64,000 nt of DNA from Micromonospora sp. M71_S20 (GCF_003664255.1 NZ_RCCV01000001.1:4464001-4528000), one strand, 5' to 3'. Shown: positions 35,932 through 48,868, counted from the stretch's first letter. Notes: generated by a model from the letters alone, not told the origin. A program made the numbers and translations.

Positions 35932-36336
35932 TCAGCGGCTGCGGCTGAGTGCCGCCCGCGCCGCCGGGGTCAGCGCGTCGCCGATGCGGTTCGCCAGCTC
36001 GGTCATCTCGTAGGAGACCTTGCCGACGTCGCACTGCGGGTCGGCGAGCACGAGCAGGGACGCGCCGTCGTTGAAGGCCATCGAGAACATGAAGCCGCCC
36101 TCGAGCTGGGTCACGTTGGAGATCACCGCGCCGGCGTCGAAGAAGGCCGCCGCGCCGCGCAGCAGGCTCACCAGCCCGCTGCCGGTCGCCGCCAACTGGT
36201 CCGCCCGGTCAGGCGGGAGGCCCCTGGTGGCGGCCACCATCAGGCCGTCGCTGGAGATCGCGATCGCATGGCTGACCTCGGTGGCGCGCTCGGCGAAGGC
36301 ATCCAGCAGCCAGCCGAGATCCTGGTGGTCGGTCAC
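35932..36336 (-). CDS. Roadblock/LC7 domain protein (conservon CvnB type)
   Basis: A 134-aa Roadblock/LC7 protein: LGWLLDAFAERATEVSHAIA, SSDGLMVAATRGLPPDRAD and the hydrophobic strand GGFMFSMAFNDGASLLVLAD. In actinomycete conservons CvnB works with sensor kinase CvnA, DUF742 protein CvnC and small GTPase CvnD. Here the kinase precedes it but the CvnC and CvnD genes are missing. GTG 36336 follows AGGGAG at 5 nt. Confidence 0.88.
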   Translation of the reverse strand: MTDHQDLGWLLDAFAERATEVSHAIAISSDGLMVAATRGLPPDRADQLAATGSGLVSLLRGAAAFFDAGAVISNVTQLEGGFMFSMAFNDGASLLVLADPQCDVGKVSYEMTELANRIGDALTPAARAALSRSR

Positions 36337-36353
36337 GTGCTCTCCCTGTCGGA

Positions 36354-38882
36354 TCAGTTGTTGATCAGGTTGGGCCGGCGGCCCGCGACGCCCCGCGCGT
36401 ACGCGGCCATCGCGGTGGCCACCTGGGTCGGGTCGCGGTGCGCGGAGCGCTGCTGCGGCACGGCGACGCCGCCCGGGACGAGGTGCTGTTGCGGCTGACG
36501 CCGCGGCAGACCGGACGTGGTGGTGGCGACCACCTCGGGCGCGTCGGCCCGGGCGGCGGTCCGCCAGGCCTCGTCGGCGGGGCTGGCCCACGGCCCGCCG
36601 TTCGTGGCGTCGTCGTGGCCGGCCTGGAACCAGTGGTTGACCTGCTCGAAGATGACGAGTTCCTCGGTGGGCTCGTCACCTCGCCCGGCCGGCGTGGGTG
36701 CGGGCCGGAACACCGGCGCCACCGGCAGTGCCCGCTCGGCCGGCGGCCTGCCCGCCCACGGTTGCGCCGGGCTCCCCGCCCACGGTTCCGGGGCGGCGGT
36801 GTACGCCGGCGACGCGAGGGTGGTCCGCGCCGCGCGCCGCGACGGCCTGGTGGGCGTGAGCAGGAACTCCTCCGGGGGCAGCGGTCGGATGATCGCCCCC
36901 GGGAGCGCCGCCTCGGCGATGGTGCCGCGGCGGGGGCCCGGACGGAGCTGGACGGCCACGCCCAGCCGGGCGGCGAGCTGTCCCACGACGACCAGCCCCA
37001 TCGCCCGTACGGCCGCGACGTCGATGGCGGGCGGGCGGGCCAGCAGGTCGTTGAGCTGTTGCCGGCGCTGCGGGGACAGCCCCACGCCCTCGTCGCTGAC
37101 CTGGACGATCACCCGGTCGCCGAGGCTGCGGCCGGTCACCCACGCCTCGGTACCCGGCGCGGAGTAGCCGGTGGCGTTGTCCATCAGCTCGGCCAGCAGG
37201 TGCACGACCTCGTCGACGGAGTCGGCCGCGACGGCGACGTCGCCGTCGACCATGCCGAGGCGGATCCTGGCGTAGTGCTCGATCTGGCTCTGCGCGGCCT
37301 GGCACACCTGTTGCAGCGGCACGTCGTGCTGGCGTACCCGCCCGACCCCCACCCCGCCCAGCACCAGCAGGCTGGCGTTGATCCGTCCCATCCGGGTGGC
37401 GAGGTTGTCCAGCGTGTAGAGCTGGTCCAGCCGCTCGGGGTCGGTCTCGTCCCGCTCGACCTTGTCGACCTGGGCCAGCACCGCGTCGACCAGCCGCTGC
37501 TCGCGGCGACTGAGGTGGATGAAGATGTCGGCCGTGTTGGCCCGCATGACCGCCTGCTCGGCCGCGGTACGCACGGCCGCGCGGTGCACGGCCGCGAACG
37601 CCTCCCCCACCTCGCCGATCTCGTCGCCGCGAGACGGCTCCAGGGCGTCCTCGGACTGCCGGCGGGCCAGCTCGTCCGGGTCCACCGACGAGCTGTCCGG
37701 GTGCTGGAGCCGGGCCACCACCTGCGGCAGCCGTTCGAAGGCGACGGCATTCGCCGCGTCCCGCAGCCGACGTAGGCGCCGCGTGATCTGCCGAGCCACC
37801 GCCCAGGTGACCAGGGCCGTGAGCAGCAGGGCCAGCACCACGGCCGCCGCCTCCACGGCCGTGCGCCGCCGCTGGTCGGCGTGGGCGGAGCGGATGTCGT
37901 CGAGCACCGCCGCGTCGACCCGTTGACGCAGCTCGGCCAGGCGGACGGACCACTGCTGGGTCGCGGCGATCCAGGCGCCGAGGTCCAGCCGCAACCGGCT
38001 CCCCGCGCGGGTCCTGGACACCTCGTCCTGCAGCCGTTGCAGCAGCAGGGCGTCCTCGCCGCTGCCGGCCTGCTCCCACCAGCCCCGCCAGGCGGGCCGG
38101 GCGAGGGCCAGGAAGGACAGGCTGGACTCGGTGAAGCCGGACCGGGCGGCGGTGATGTCCTGCTGCATGGCGGGGGTCAGCTGGTCGGCGGCGACCGCGC
38201 GCAGGACGGCGACCTGCTGCTGGCCGGCCGCCTCGGCCGCCTTGGACAGCGCCGCCGAGGCCCGCATGCCGTCGGTGATCCGGGCGTTGACCGCGCCGAG
38301 GGTGACGCTCTCGCGGAGGCTGAGCAGGTCGGCGATCACGATCCGGTAGCTGAAGGTCATCGCCGACACCGAGGCGTGCGCCGCCGTACGCACCTGCGCG
38401 CGCAGCGGCGGCAGGCCCTCCAGCGCCAGGTCGATCCGCTGGAGCGCGGTCTGGCCGGCGGCGGGTCCGGGGGGCACCGTCGCCCGCTGCCGGCGGTAGC
38501 GGGCGACGGCGTCGTCGGTGCTCCCGGTGGCGTCGGCGAAGGCTTCCTGCTGCTCGGCCGCGCCCCGGCTGAGCAGGTCGGCGGCGACGACGCGCTCACG
38601 TTGCAGCCGGTGGGCCAGGTCGCCCGCGTCGGCGCCGAGGTGCGCCAGGAGTCCGAGGTCGCTCGCGCGGGTCGTCTGGCGGACGCTCTCGGTCAGCGCG
38701 AGCCCGGCGAATCCCATCACGGCGACCAGCGGGGCCGCCACGATGAGGCGCATCCGGGTGCCGATCTTCCAGCCGCGGCGGCCGGTCGGGTAGGGTCGGG
38801 CCGCGTGGGACCTCGTGCTCGACGCCAAGACTGACTCCCGCGACTCATCCAAGACGGCCAATGCGCACCTTGCCATTTGCAC
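36354..38882 (-). CDS. Conservon-type sensor histidine kinase with nitrate/nitrite-sensing extracellular domain
   Basis: An 842-aa CvnA-like kinase. Helix 1 is near 44-66 ([20 protein letters not shown]), an extracellular NIT domain spans about 70-335, helix 2 is near 346-366, then HAMP, a helical dimerisation segment and a HATPase domain (about 525-650, [12 protein letters not shown] as N box, DEGVGLSPQ as G1 box). A Pro-rich cytosolic tail follows. The usual LDHLATR motif reads LDNLATR: codon 37406-37404 is AAC (Asn 493), so the expected phosphoacceptor His is absent. GTG 38882 or ATG 38876 could start translation. It heads an eight-gene minus-strand unit. Confidence 0.87.
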   Translation of the reverse strand: MQMARCALAVLDESRESVLASSTRSHAARPYPTGRRGWKIGTRMRLIVAAPLVAVMGFAGLALTESVRQTTRASDLGLLAHLGADAGDLAHRLQRERVVAADLLSRGAAEQQEAFADATGSTDDAVARYRRQRATVPPGPAAGQTALQRIDLALEGLPPLRAQVRTAAHASVSAMTFSYRIVIADLLSLRESVTLGAVNARITDGMRASAALSKAAEAAGQQQVAVLRAVAADQLTPAMQQDITAARSGFTESSLSFLALARPAWRGWWEQAGSGEDALLLQRLQDEVSRTRAGSRLRLDLGAWIAATQQWSVRLAELRQRVDAAVLDDIRSAHADQRRRTAVEAAAVVLALLLTALVTWAVARQITRRLRRLRDAANAVAFERLPQVVARLQHPDSSSVDPDELARRQSEDALEPSRGDEIGEVGEAFAAVHRAAVRTAAEQAVMRANTADIFIHLSRREQRLVDAVLAQVDKVERDETDPERLDQLYTLDNLATRMGRINASLLVLGGVGVGRVRQHDVPLQQVCQAAQSQIEHYARIRLGMVDGDVAVAADSVDEVVHLLAELMDNATGYSAPGTEAWVTGRSLGDRVIVQVSDEGVGLSPQRRQQLNDLLARPPAIDVAAVRAMGLVVVGQLAARLGVAVQLRPGPRRGTIAEAALPGAIIRPLPPEEFLLTPTRPSRRAARTTLASPAYTAAPEPWAGSPAQPWAGRPPAERALPVAPVFRPAPTPAGRGDEPTEELVIFEQVNHWFQAGHDDATNGGPWASPADEAWRTAARADAPEVVATTTSGLPRRQPQQHLVPGGVAVPQQRSAHRDPTQVATAMAAYARGVAGRRPNLINN

Positions 38883-39006
38883 GTCTCATTCCGCCGGAAC
38901 CCGCGCCCGCAGAGAAGACCTGACGGTGGTACAAACGGCCCGTACCGGCATCTGTACCCAGCGTCAGCAGCGCCGGTCCCGCCCCGCGATCCCGACCCCC
39001 GGCAGG

Positions 39007-39477
39007 TCAGGGGCGTCCGGACCGCTCGCCTGACGGGTGCGGCGGGAGGTCCGCCTCCGACTGTCCGCCGAGCACCTGGCCGATCAACTCCCGCAGTTCG
39101 TCGATCGCGGCCACGACCGCCTCCGGGTCGCGCGCGTCCCGCCGCGCCACCGGCGGCGCGGGGATCTGGTCGAGCCCAGCCACCGCGAACCGGGGGCCCC
39201 GGCGGCCGTCCGCCGCCAGCTGCTCCGCCGCGACCTGCGGCCACAACGCCGCCAGGCAACCGCCGGTGCCGAGCACCTCGTCGCAGCGGACGGCGAACTC
39301 GTGACTGCCGTACCGGCGACCGGACTCGACCGCGGCCACCGTCTCGCGGCTGAACCGCACCCGCTCCGCGAGCGCCCGCTGGGTCAACCCCTGACGGGTA
39401 CGCCAGGTGCGCAGCTCGGAGCGGAACCGGTGGATGGCACCGGAGCGGTCGGCGCTCGACGGGGGCGTGCGATCCAT
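39007..39477 (-). CDS. XRE family helix-turn-helix regulator
   Basis: A 156-aa protein with one HTH_31 domain (about 20-75: FRSELRTWRTRQGLTQRALA, then RFSRETVAAVESGRRYGS) and a C-terminal helical part with no recognised ligand domain. ATG 39477 is set by GAAGGTG 5-6 nt upstream. Actinomycete genes of this shape often sit beside an unlinked DUF397-type partner, but none is seen. It is 124 nt upstream of the sensor kinase gene and downstream of the P450 gene, all on the same strand. Confidence 0.82.
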   Translation of the reverse strand: MDRTPPSSADRSGAIHRFRSELRTWRTRQGLTQRALAERVRFSRETVAAVESGRRYGSHEFAVRCDEVLGTGGCLAALWPQVAAEQLAADGRRGPRFAVAGLDQIPAPPVARRDARDPEAVVAAIDELRELIGQVLGGQSEADLPPHPSGERSGRP

Positions 39478-39738
39478 GTGTTCACCTTCACGACGCCGAC
39501 CGGCCGGCGTCGGCATCAATAGACATTGGGCGATGAATGGGTATTCGCAGGGGACAATTCTTAACCCATCAGCCGACGGGTGTGAAGACGTGACTTCGGA
39601 GGGTAGTCGCCCGCCGGAGGCCACCGGGCCGGGCCCACCGACCCGACGGGGCCGCGCACAGCCGGCCCAGCGCCGCACGGCACGGGCCGACGCACACCCG
39701 CCCGGGGATCAGGACCGGCGCAACCGCGAGGCGACCGG

Positions 39739-41010
39739 TCACCCGGCGACGGGCGCCGCCGGAGGACCGGACGGCACCGTCGCGTCGATGACCACCGGCA
39801 GGCTCCGGTGCGCGCGGAAGGCGATGTTGACCTTGTACGAACGGCGATGGCCGGGGGTCAGGCGCAGTCCGGGAACCGCCCGGCAGAGCCGGGTCAACGC
39901 CATCCTCGCCTCCAGCCGGGCCAGCGCCGCACCGATGCAGAAGTGCGGCCCGTGCCCGAACGACAGGTGCCCGTCCGCGTCGGACCGGTGCGGATCGAAT
40001 TGCTCCGGACGGGCGAACACCGCCGGATCCCGATTCGCGGCGCCGATCAGCAGCAGGCAGCGCGCACCCGCCGGAATGGTGACGCCGTCCAGGGTCACGG
40101 ATCGACGGGTCACCCGCAGCCAACCGTCGATGGCGGGCGCGAAGCGCAGCGTCTCGGTCAGGAACGCGGGTATCCGTCGCGGGTCCTCGCCGAGCTCCCG
40201 CCACCTGTCCGGGCTCGACAGCGCCTGGTCCAGCGCGTGGGCGAGCAGCCCGGCAGTGGTCTCGTGCCCGGCGACCAGGAGGTTGAACACGATGCTCGAC
40301 ACCTCGGCCACCGTGAGCACCTCGTCGTCGCCGTCGCGGTACGCCAGCAACTGGCTGACGTAGTCGTCGCCGTACCGGCCACCGCCGAGCCGGGCGCCGA
40401 CCAACTGCTCGCAGTAGCACCAGAACTCCCACAGACCCCGGGCCAGCCGGACCTGTTCGGCCGGCTCCGGCCGCCCCCAGAGCAACGCGATCTGACCGTC
40501 CCCCCAGGCCCTGACCCGCCCGACGTCCTCCTCCGGTACGCCGAGGATGTCGAGCAGGACCAGCAGGGGCAGCTCGGTGGTGAACTCGCCGACGAGGTCC
40601 GCCCGCCCGTCGGGGCGGTCGACGAGCCGGGACACCAGCTCGTCGACCCGACGCTGGACGATCGCACCGTAGCGGCGCTCCACGCGTTCGGCGGTGTTGG
40701 CGAAGGTCGCCCGCAGGGCCCGGCGGGTCCGGGGGTGCACCGGGGGGTCCGCGGCGGCGGTGGTGGGCGGCGCGTCGATGCGGGCGATGAACTCCATCGC
40801 CTCGGGGCAGAGGTCGTAGATCGGAGCGAGGGTGAGGGCGTTGCCGAAGGCCTCCGCGTCACTCAGCGCGCGGCGGACGTCGGCGTGCCGGGTGATCAGC
40901 CACAGCCCCAGATCCGGGTCGTGGTGCACCCTCTCGGGCTCGTCGAGCAGCCGCCGCCACACCTGCGCCGGATCGACGAGATACGCCCCCGCGAACGGAT
41001 CCAATCGCAT
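39739..41010 (-). CDS. Cytochrome P450
   Basis: A 423-aa soluble bacterial P450. I-helix motif LVAGHETTAG (oxygen-activating Glu/Thr), K-helix ExxR in TETLRFAP, PEQFDPHR, and the heme loop FGHGPHFCIGAALARLE with the proximal Cys. The start ATG 41010 has GGAGG at ideal spacing. No ferredoxin or biosynthetic cluster lies next to it, so the substrate is unknown; redox partners must be encoded elsewhere. Confidence 0.92.
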   Translation of the reverse strand: MRLDPFAGAYLVDPAQVWRRLLDEPERVHHDPDLGLWLITRHADVRRALSDAEAFGNALTLAPIYDLCPEAMEFIARIDAPPTTAAADPPVHPRTRRALRATFANTAERVERRYGAIVQRRVDELVSRLVDRPDGRADLVGEFTTELPLLVLLDILGVPEEDVGRVRAWGDGQIALLWGRPEPAEQVRLARGLWEFWCYCEQLVGARLGGGRYGDDYVSQLLAYRDGDDEVLTVAEVSSIVFNLLVAGHETTAGLLAHALDQALSSPDRWRELGEDPRRIPAFLTETLRFAPAIDGWLRVTRRSVTLDGVTIPAGARCLLLIGAANRDPAVFARPEQFDPHRSDADGHLSFGHGPHFCIGAALARLEARMALTRLCRAVPGLRLTPGHRRSYKVNIAFRAHRSLPVVIDATVPSGPPAAPVAG

Positions 41011-41089
41011 GACCGCCTCCTGGAGTGCCATGGCCACGAACGGAATTGCCGAACGACTTCCGAGGATCCGGTTATCGCCGCACGCCTTC

Positions 41090-41118
41090 ACGGTGCGCCC
41101 ATTCCGAGAGCAAGTCAA
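41090..41118 (-). promoter_or_regulatory. Candidate promoter of the P450 gene
   Basis: Minus strand: -35 TTGACT (41118-41113), 17-nt spacer, -10 CACCGT (41095-41090), in an unusually AT-rich patch about 80 nt upstream of the start codon. Confidence 0.4.
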
Positions 41119-41588
41119 TATCAGCGTTCTTCAATGTGCCGATGTGCAATTTCCACGCCTTCGGTCAGGCGCGCACCGCGTCGTGCTGCAAGTTGCGGGG
41201 TGTTCCTTGCTCGCCGGTCGCGGCGATGAACAGGGTAGACGACGCAGCCGCCGACTTCGGGCACTCCGTCGCGCCACGGCCCCGCGTGTCCCGGGCGGCC
41301 GGGCGGAAAGGCAGTGCGACATCGGCCGATGGGGTGGCCGTGAAAGGCCGACGGGCGTCCGTACGCGTACCAGAAACAGGGCTCACGATGCGTTGCGTGA
41401 ACGGCCGCCCGAATGCCGGCAGGAGTTTTCCCCGGTAGGACGCGGCGGATTCCGGAGGACGACTCGGGTCCGCGCGCCGCGACGCGGGCGCGGTGTGCTC
41501 GTCGAGCAGGACGACGCGCGGTCGGCGGCGCTCCGGCGACCGGCGACGGGCCGTCCGCGGTCCGCCGGGGCGTGGGAGCCGACCGGTC
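41119..41588. other. About 470-bp stretch without a recognised gene
   Basis: Between the P450 promoter and the htpG terminator. The first 40 nt are relatively AT-rich. The rest is Arg/Pro-coding-like in every frame, with no ribosome site, signal peptide or domain, so no gene is called. Confidence 0.4.
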
Positions 41589-41624
41589 ACGGGCCGGCCG
41601 GCGGCGCTCCGCCGACCGGCCCGT
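41589..41624 (-). terminator. Hairpin terminator downstream of htpG
   Basis: ACGGGCCGGCCGGCG (41589-41603) pairs with CGCCGACCGGCCCGT (41610-41624) in 14 of 15 positions, 6-nt loop, starting 8 nt after the htpG stop on the minus strand. Confidence 0.75.
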
Positions 41625-41632
41625 GCGTGGTG

Positions 41633-43546
41633 CTAGAGGGTACGGGCGAGGCGGTCGGCGAGCACGCGGGTGAACCGGGCCGGATCGGCCAGCTCCCCGC
41701 CCTCGGCGAGCAGCGCCAGACCGTGGAGCAGCTCGGCGGTCTCCTTCAGCGACTCCTCGGCACCGCCCTGCTCGTGTGCCTTGCGCAGGCCGTTGACCAG
41801 CGGGTGCCCGGGGTTGAGCTCCAGGATCCGCTTCACCGTCGGCACCTCGTGCCCCATCGCCCGGTACATCTTCTCCAGGGTCGGGGTGATGTCGTGGGCG
41901 TCGCCGACGACGCAGGCGGGCGAGGTGGTCAGCCGGGAGGAGAGGCGGACCTCCTTGACGGAGTCGGCGAGGGTGGCGCCCATCCAGGTGAGCAGGTCGG
42001 CGAAGTCCTTGCGCTGCTGCTCGCGCTCGGCCTCGGCCTCCTTCTTCTCCTCCTCGGTGTCCAGGTCGACCTGGCCCTTGGCGATGGAGCGCAGCGTCCT
42101 GCCGTCGTACTGGCCGACGCGCTCGATCCACACCTCGTCGACCGGGTCGGTGAGCAGCAGCACCTCGTAGCCCTTGGCGCGGAACGCCTCCATGTGCGGC
42201 GAGTTCTCGATCATGGTGCGCGAGTCGCCGGTGGCGTAGTAGATGTCGGTCTGCCCGTCCTTCATCCGGCCGACGTAGCCGGCGAGGTCGGTGGGCTCGG
42301 CCGGGTCGTGGGTGGAGGCGACCGACAGGATCTCCAGGAGGGTGTCCCGGTTCTCCGTGTCGTCGATCAGGCCCTCCTTGACGGCGGCCCCGAACTCGGT
42401 CCAGAAGGTCCGGTAGCGCTCGGCGTGGTTGGCCTTCATGTCCTTGACGGTGGACAGGATCTTCTTGACCAGCCGGCGGCGGACGACCTGGATCTGCCGG
42501 TCCTGCTGGAGGATCTCCCGGGAGATGTTCAGCGACAGGTCGTGCGCGTCCACGACGCCCTTGACGAAGCGCAGGTAGTTCGGCATGAGCGCTTCGCAGT
42601 CGTCCATGATGAAGACGCGCTTGACGTAGAGCTGCACGCCGCGGCGGCCCTGCGGGGCGAACAGGTCCAGCGGCGCGTGCGACGGGATGAACAGCAGGGC
42701 CTCGTACTCGAAGGTGCCCTCGCCCTTCATGTGCACGATGTCCAGCGGGTCGGCCCAGTCGTGGCTGACGTGCTTGTAGAACTCCTTGTACTCGGCCTCG
42801 TCGACCTCGTCGCGGGACCGGGCCCAGAGCGCCTTCATCGAGTTGAGCGTCTGGGTCTCGGTGCTGGTCTGGTCGCCCTCGCCGGGGCGCTCGACGGTCA
42901 TCCGGATCGGCCAGGCGATGAAGTCCGAGTACCGCTTGACGATCTCCCGGATCGTCCACTCGGCGGTGTAGTCGTGCAGGTTGTCCTCGTCGTCGGCCGG
43001 CTTGAGGTGCAGGGTCACCGAGGTGCCCTGCGGCGCCTGTTCAACCGACTCGACGGAGTACGTGCCCTCACCGGCCGACTCCCACCGGGTGCCACCGCTC
43101 TCCCCCGCCCGGCGGGTCACCAGCTCCACCCGGTCGGCGACCATGAACGCCGCGTAGAAGCCCACGCCGAACTGGCCGATCAGCTCCTGCCGCGCCCCGG
43201 CGTCGGAGGACTCGCGCAGCTTGCGCAGCAGCTCGGCGGTCCCGGACTTGGCGATCGTGCCGATCACCTGGACCACCTCGTCGCGGGACATGCCGATGCC
43301 GTTGTCCCGCACGGTCAGCGTGCGCGCCGCCTTGTCGACCTCGATCTCGATGTGCAGGTCGGAGGTGTCGACCTCCAGCTCCTTGTCGACCATCGACGCC
43401 AGGCGCAGCTTGTCCAGCGCGTCCGAGGCGTTCGAGATCAGTTCACGCAGGAAGACGTCCTTGTTCGAATAGATCGAGTGGACCATCAGCTGGAGCAGCT
43501 GACGCGCCTCGGCCTGGAACTCCAACGTCTCGGCCCGGTTGCTCAC
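41633..43546 (-). CDS. htpG: Molecular chaperone HtpG (Hsp90)
   Basis: A 637-aa Hsp90. The N-terminal ATPase domain has ELISNASDALDKLR, DNGIGMSRDEV and GQFGVGFYAAFMVAD. The middle domain has VFIMDDCEALMPNYLRFVKG and LNISREILQQ. The C-terminal dimerisation domain is complete, and there is no MEEVD tail, as expected in bacteria. I start at GTG 43546 (SNRAETLEF), 6 nt after AAAGGA; the ATG five codons upstream sits on top of that ribosome site. A -10 TATCCT lies at 43596-43591. Confidence 0.95.
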   Translation of the reverse strand: MSNRAETLEFQAEARQLLQLMVHSIYSNKDVFLRELISNASDALDKLRLASMVDKELEVDTSDLHIEIEVDKAARTLTVRDNGIGMSRDEVVQVIGTIAKSGTAELLRKLRESSDAGARQELIGQFGVGFYAAFMVADRVELVTRRAGESGGTRWESAGEGTYSVESVEQAPQGTSVTLHLKPADDEDNLHDYTAEWTIREIVKRYSDFIAWPIRMTVERPGEGDQTSTETQTLNSMKALWARSRDEVDEAEYKEFYKHVSHDWADPLDIVHMKGEGTFEYEALLFIPSHAPLDLFAPQGRRGVQLYVKRVFIMDDCEALMPNYLRFVKGVVDAHDLSLNISREILQQDRQIQVVRRRLVKKILSTVKDMKANHAERYRTFWTEFGAAVKEGLIDDTENRDTLLEILSVASTHDPAEPTDLAGYVGRMKDGQTDIYYATGDSRTMIENSPHMEAFRAKGYEVLLLTDPVDEVWIERVGQYDGRTLRSIAKGQVDLDTEEEKKEAEAEREQQRKDFADLLTWMGATLADSVKEVRLSSRLTTSPACVVGDAHDITPTLEKMYRAMGHEVPTVKRILELNPGHPLVNGLRKAHEQGGAEESLKETAELLHGLALLAEGGELADPARFTRVLADRLARTL

Positions 43547-43752
43547 ACCGTGTCCTTTCATCCTCGAAAGCCCACCGAAGGTTCGCGGAAAGGATACGAG
43601 CCGTCGCCGACGGCGAGACGACGGGACCGCTGAGCGTCGACTGGCGTCGCGTTGCCCCCGCGCCCTACCGTCGGGGGTGGCGTCGACGTGGCCGCCGGGA
43701 GAAGCCGAGGGCTGGTGCGACCGCCGCGGCGGGCGGTCAGTACGGTAGGGAT

Positions 43753-44121
43753 GTGTCTCTATGGATGGCCGCGATGTGGGGACTGGTCGGCAGCGCGGTG
43801 GCCGAGGCGCTGAACCTCTCCGGGATGATGCGCCCGACCAGCGAGTCCGGGGGCCGGTGGCAGTGGCCGTGGCGGGACCGGCGGGACGCCCCGATCGTCG
43901 TGTTCGCGGTGCTGCTCAGGACCGTGGCCGGCACCGGCCTCGCCGCCGCGGCCGGGGCGGGTGGCCTGGCCACCACGGCCTTCGCCAGCTTCACGTTCGG
44001 GGTCGCGGCCCCGCTGGTGATCGCCAAGATGTTCGACCAGGTACGGGTGGCGGAACGACCGGCCGACAGCGGTCGGGACGGCACGAGCGGCACGAGCGGC
44101 GAGCACGATGACGCCGCGTGA
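43753..44121 (+). CDS. Small membrane protein, function unknown
   Basis: A 122-aa protein with two or three hydrophobic helices (about 2-25 weak, 46-70 IVVFAVLLRTVAGTGLAAAAG, 72-92 ATTAFASFTFGVAAPLVIAK) and a charged C-terminal tail. No family recognised. The GTG at 43753 is 6 nt after a -10-like TACGGT (43741-43746), suggesting a leaderless message. Its 3' end overlaps the following gene by 14 nt, so the two are translationally coupled and may work together. Confidence 0.7.
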   Translation: MSLWMAAMWGLVGSAVAEALNLSGMMRPTSESGGRWQWPWRDRRDAPIVVFAVLLRTVAGTGLAAAAGAGGLATTAFASFTFGVAAPLVIAKMFDQVRVAERPADSGRDGTSGTSGEHDDAA

Positions 44122-45139
44122 TGACCTGCTGGGCAGGTTCGTCTCCGCGCTGGCCGCCCGCCCGGCCACCACCGCCACGGCCGTTCCCGTACCGGCCCGG
44201 ACGAGGCTCGCCGCCGCGCTGGCCGCGCGCCCGGTCACCGCCCGCAGCACCGGCCCGCTCCCCCACTCCGACGCCGAGGACGACGGCGGCGGGAAGCTGA
44301 CCCACCGGGTCAGGGCGGTGCTCGCCGGCCTCCTCGGCGTCACCACCGACCAGTTGCGCGTCGACGCCGACGGCGACGTCGGCATCCGCGCCGGCTCGGC
44401 CATGATCTTCGTACGGGCGCAGGACGACCCGCCGCTGGTCGACGTGTTCTCCCCGCTGCTCACCGGCGTCGACCCGACCGAGTCCCTGTACCGGCGGCTC
44501 TCCGACCTCACCAACGGGCTCGTGGTCGGGCGCGTCTACTGCACCGGCGACACCGTCTGGGCGTCCATCCCCGTCTTCGGGCAGGACTTCGCCCCCACCC
44601 ACCTGCTGCTGGCCCTGCGGGCCATGATCGCGCTCGCCGACGACCTCGACGACCAGCTCCGGCGGGAGTTCGGCGGCAGCCGCTTCTTCGGCCCGGAGTC
44701 CGCCGGGCTGGTGGCGGTGCCCGACCCGACCGGTTACCTGCGCGACCTCGACCGGGCCGGCGCGAACGGGGCGGGCAGCGTCCTGGTCGACCTGCTGGCG
44801 GACCGAGGGCGGACGGATGAGCTGCGGATCCGCGCCGAGCACGGCGACTGGCACGCCGCCGCCCGGCTCGCCGCGCTGCTCGCCGGGGAGGGCCGCACCA
44901 ACGAGGCCGAACGGTACTGGCGGATCGCCGCCGAGCAGGGTGATCCGCGCGCCCGGGACGAGCTGGCCGCCCTGCTGGCCGCCCGGGGCCGGCGCGACGA
45001 GGCAATCGATCTGCTGCGGCAGGCCGTCGACGGCGGCGACTGGCGGCACCTGCCGCTGCTGCTGACGCTGCTCACCGAAGGCGGCCTGGTCGACGAGGCG
45101 GTCGAGCTGCTGCGCCGCCGGGCGGCCGCCGAGGGCTGA
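44108..45139 (+). CDS. YbjN-type chaperone-fold protein with TPR/Sel1-like repeats
   Basis: A 343-aa protein. Residues about 65-190 resemble the T3SS-chaperone/YbjN fold (VRAVLAGLLGVTTDQLRVDADGDVGIRAGS, then FVRAQDDPPLVDVFSPLL). Residues about 215-340 form TPR- or Sel1-like helical repeats (GDWHAAARLAALLAGEGR, AERYWRIAAEQGDPRARDELAALL, EAIDLLRQAVDGGDW). Such proteins bind peptides or other proteins; no partner is known. The gene overlaps the small membrane protein gene upstream and lies 171 nt before the hybrid kinase. Confidence 0.7.
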   Translation: MTPRDDLLGRFVSALAARPATTATAVPVPARTRLAAALAARPVTARSTGPLPHSDAEDDGGGKLTHRVRAVLAGLLGVTTDQLRVDADGDVGIRAGSAMIFVRAQDDPPLVDVFSPLLTGVDPTESLYRRLSDLTNGLVVGRVYCTGDTVWASIPVFGQDFAPTHLLLALRAMIALADDLDDQLRREFGGSRFFGPESAGLVAVPDPTGYLRDLDRAGANGAGSVLVDLLADRGRTDELRIRAEHGDWHAAARLAALLAGEGRTNEAERYWRIAAEQGDPRARDELAALLAARGRRDEAIDLLRQAVDGGDWRHLPLLLTLLTEGGLVDEAVELLRRRAAAEG

Positions 45140-45177
45140 CCCCCGTCCGCCCCTGCGACCCGACCTGGTGGGTCGAG

Positions 45178-45203
45178 GTGTGGAAACGCGGAGGCCTGGG
45201 TAC
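45178..45203 (+). promoter_or_regulatory. Possible SigB-type promoter of the hybrid kinase gene
   Basis: GTGT near 45178 and GGGTAC at 45198-45203 are spaced 16 nt, resembling the GNNT/GGGTA stress-sigma pattern of actinomycetes. About 108 nt upstream of the GTG start. Confidence 0.3.
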
Positions 45204-45310
45204 AGACACCCGCTGGGGTGCCGGCGGACGTGCAGCTGAAGCCGGGTGCCAGGATGTGCGGGTAACACCAGCAAGGGTCGTCGGGGCCCGGAAGTGAGGG
45301 CTGCGATGGG

Positions 45311-48319
<3,009 letters not shown>

Positions 48320-48868
48320 CCCGCCTCCCGCACGGCGCGGCTCCACCCGCGCAGCGGCACTGCCGGCGTGCGGCCCCGCCCAGTCCGCTCGTCCCCCCGC
48401 ACAACCCGGTTCGACCATGCGGTTGTGGTGGCGGCTAATGGCCGGTCTGGGCGTTTCGCGCCTCACCACGACCGGCACGCACTCGCCTCCGCCGCGACCG
48501 ATCGGGCCATGAGGCGCGTATGTCGGGTTTGTGGTGGTGGGCGCCACGGGTGGGGTGGGCATGGGCCGGGGTGCCGGGTCGTTGTAACCATCGTGGCCGC
48601 GTGACCCGGCCGCTCGCCGGCCCGGTGGTCGGCGGAATGCGGACCGGGCCGGCGTGGTTACATCCGGCGGACCACCGAGTACCCGCGTCGGGATGACCGG
48701 GTGCCGGGTCGCCGGAATGACGGGCCGCCCACGGTGGTTACATCCCCCGGGCCACCGAGCGGGTGACCGCATCCGGCCCTCTTGATATCTCGACCTTTCC
48801 TTTCCCGTGGCGCACCCGCCCCCCTTGGTGTGTGTCGCGTGCCCCCGATCGAAAGGTGCAGACGAATC
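48320..48868. repeat. 549-bp intergenic region with degenerate 80-bp tandem repeat
   Basis: No gene is recognised. GTGGTTACATCC...CCACCGAG occurs at 48654-48679 and 48734-48759 (80-nt period), each able to fold (GTGG/CCAC). The flanking GCCGGAATG-like segments repeat at the same period. GTGCCGGGTCG also recurs at 48571-48581 and 48701-48711. These are probably structured leader or regulator-binding repeats upstream of the secreted peptidase gene. Confidence 0.55.

Noticed and set aside
41119..41588. Additional small genes between the P450 gene and htpG
   Set aside because: Open frames exist on both strands, but none has a ribosome site, normal residue composition or recognisable fold.
48320..48868. 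c-di-AMP (ydaO-type) riboswitch upstream of the cell-surface peptidase
   Set aside because: Such riboswitches often precede actinobacterial wall hydrolase genes, but I could not match the ydaO core sequence; only the local repeats are evident.
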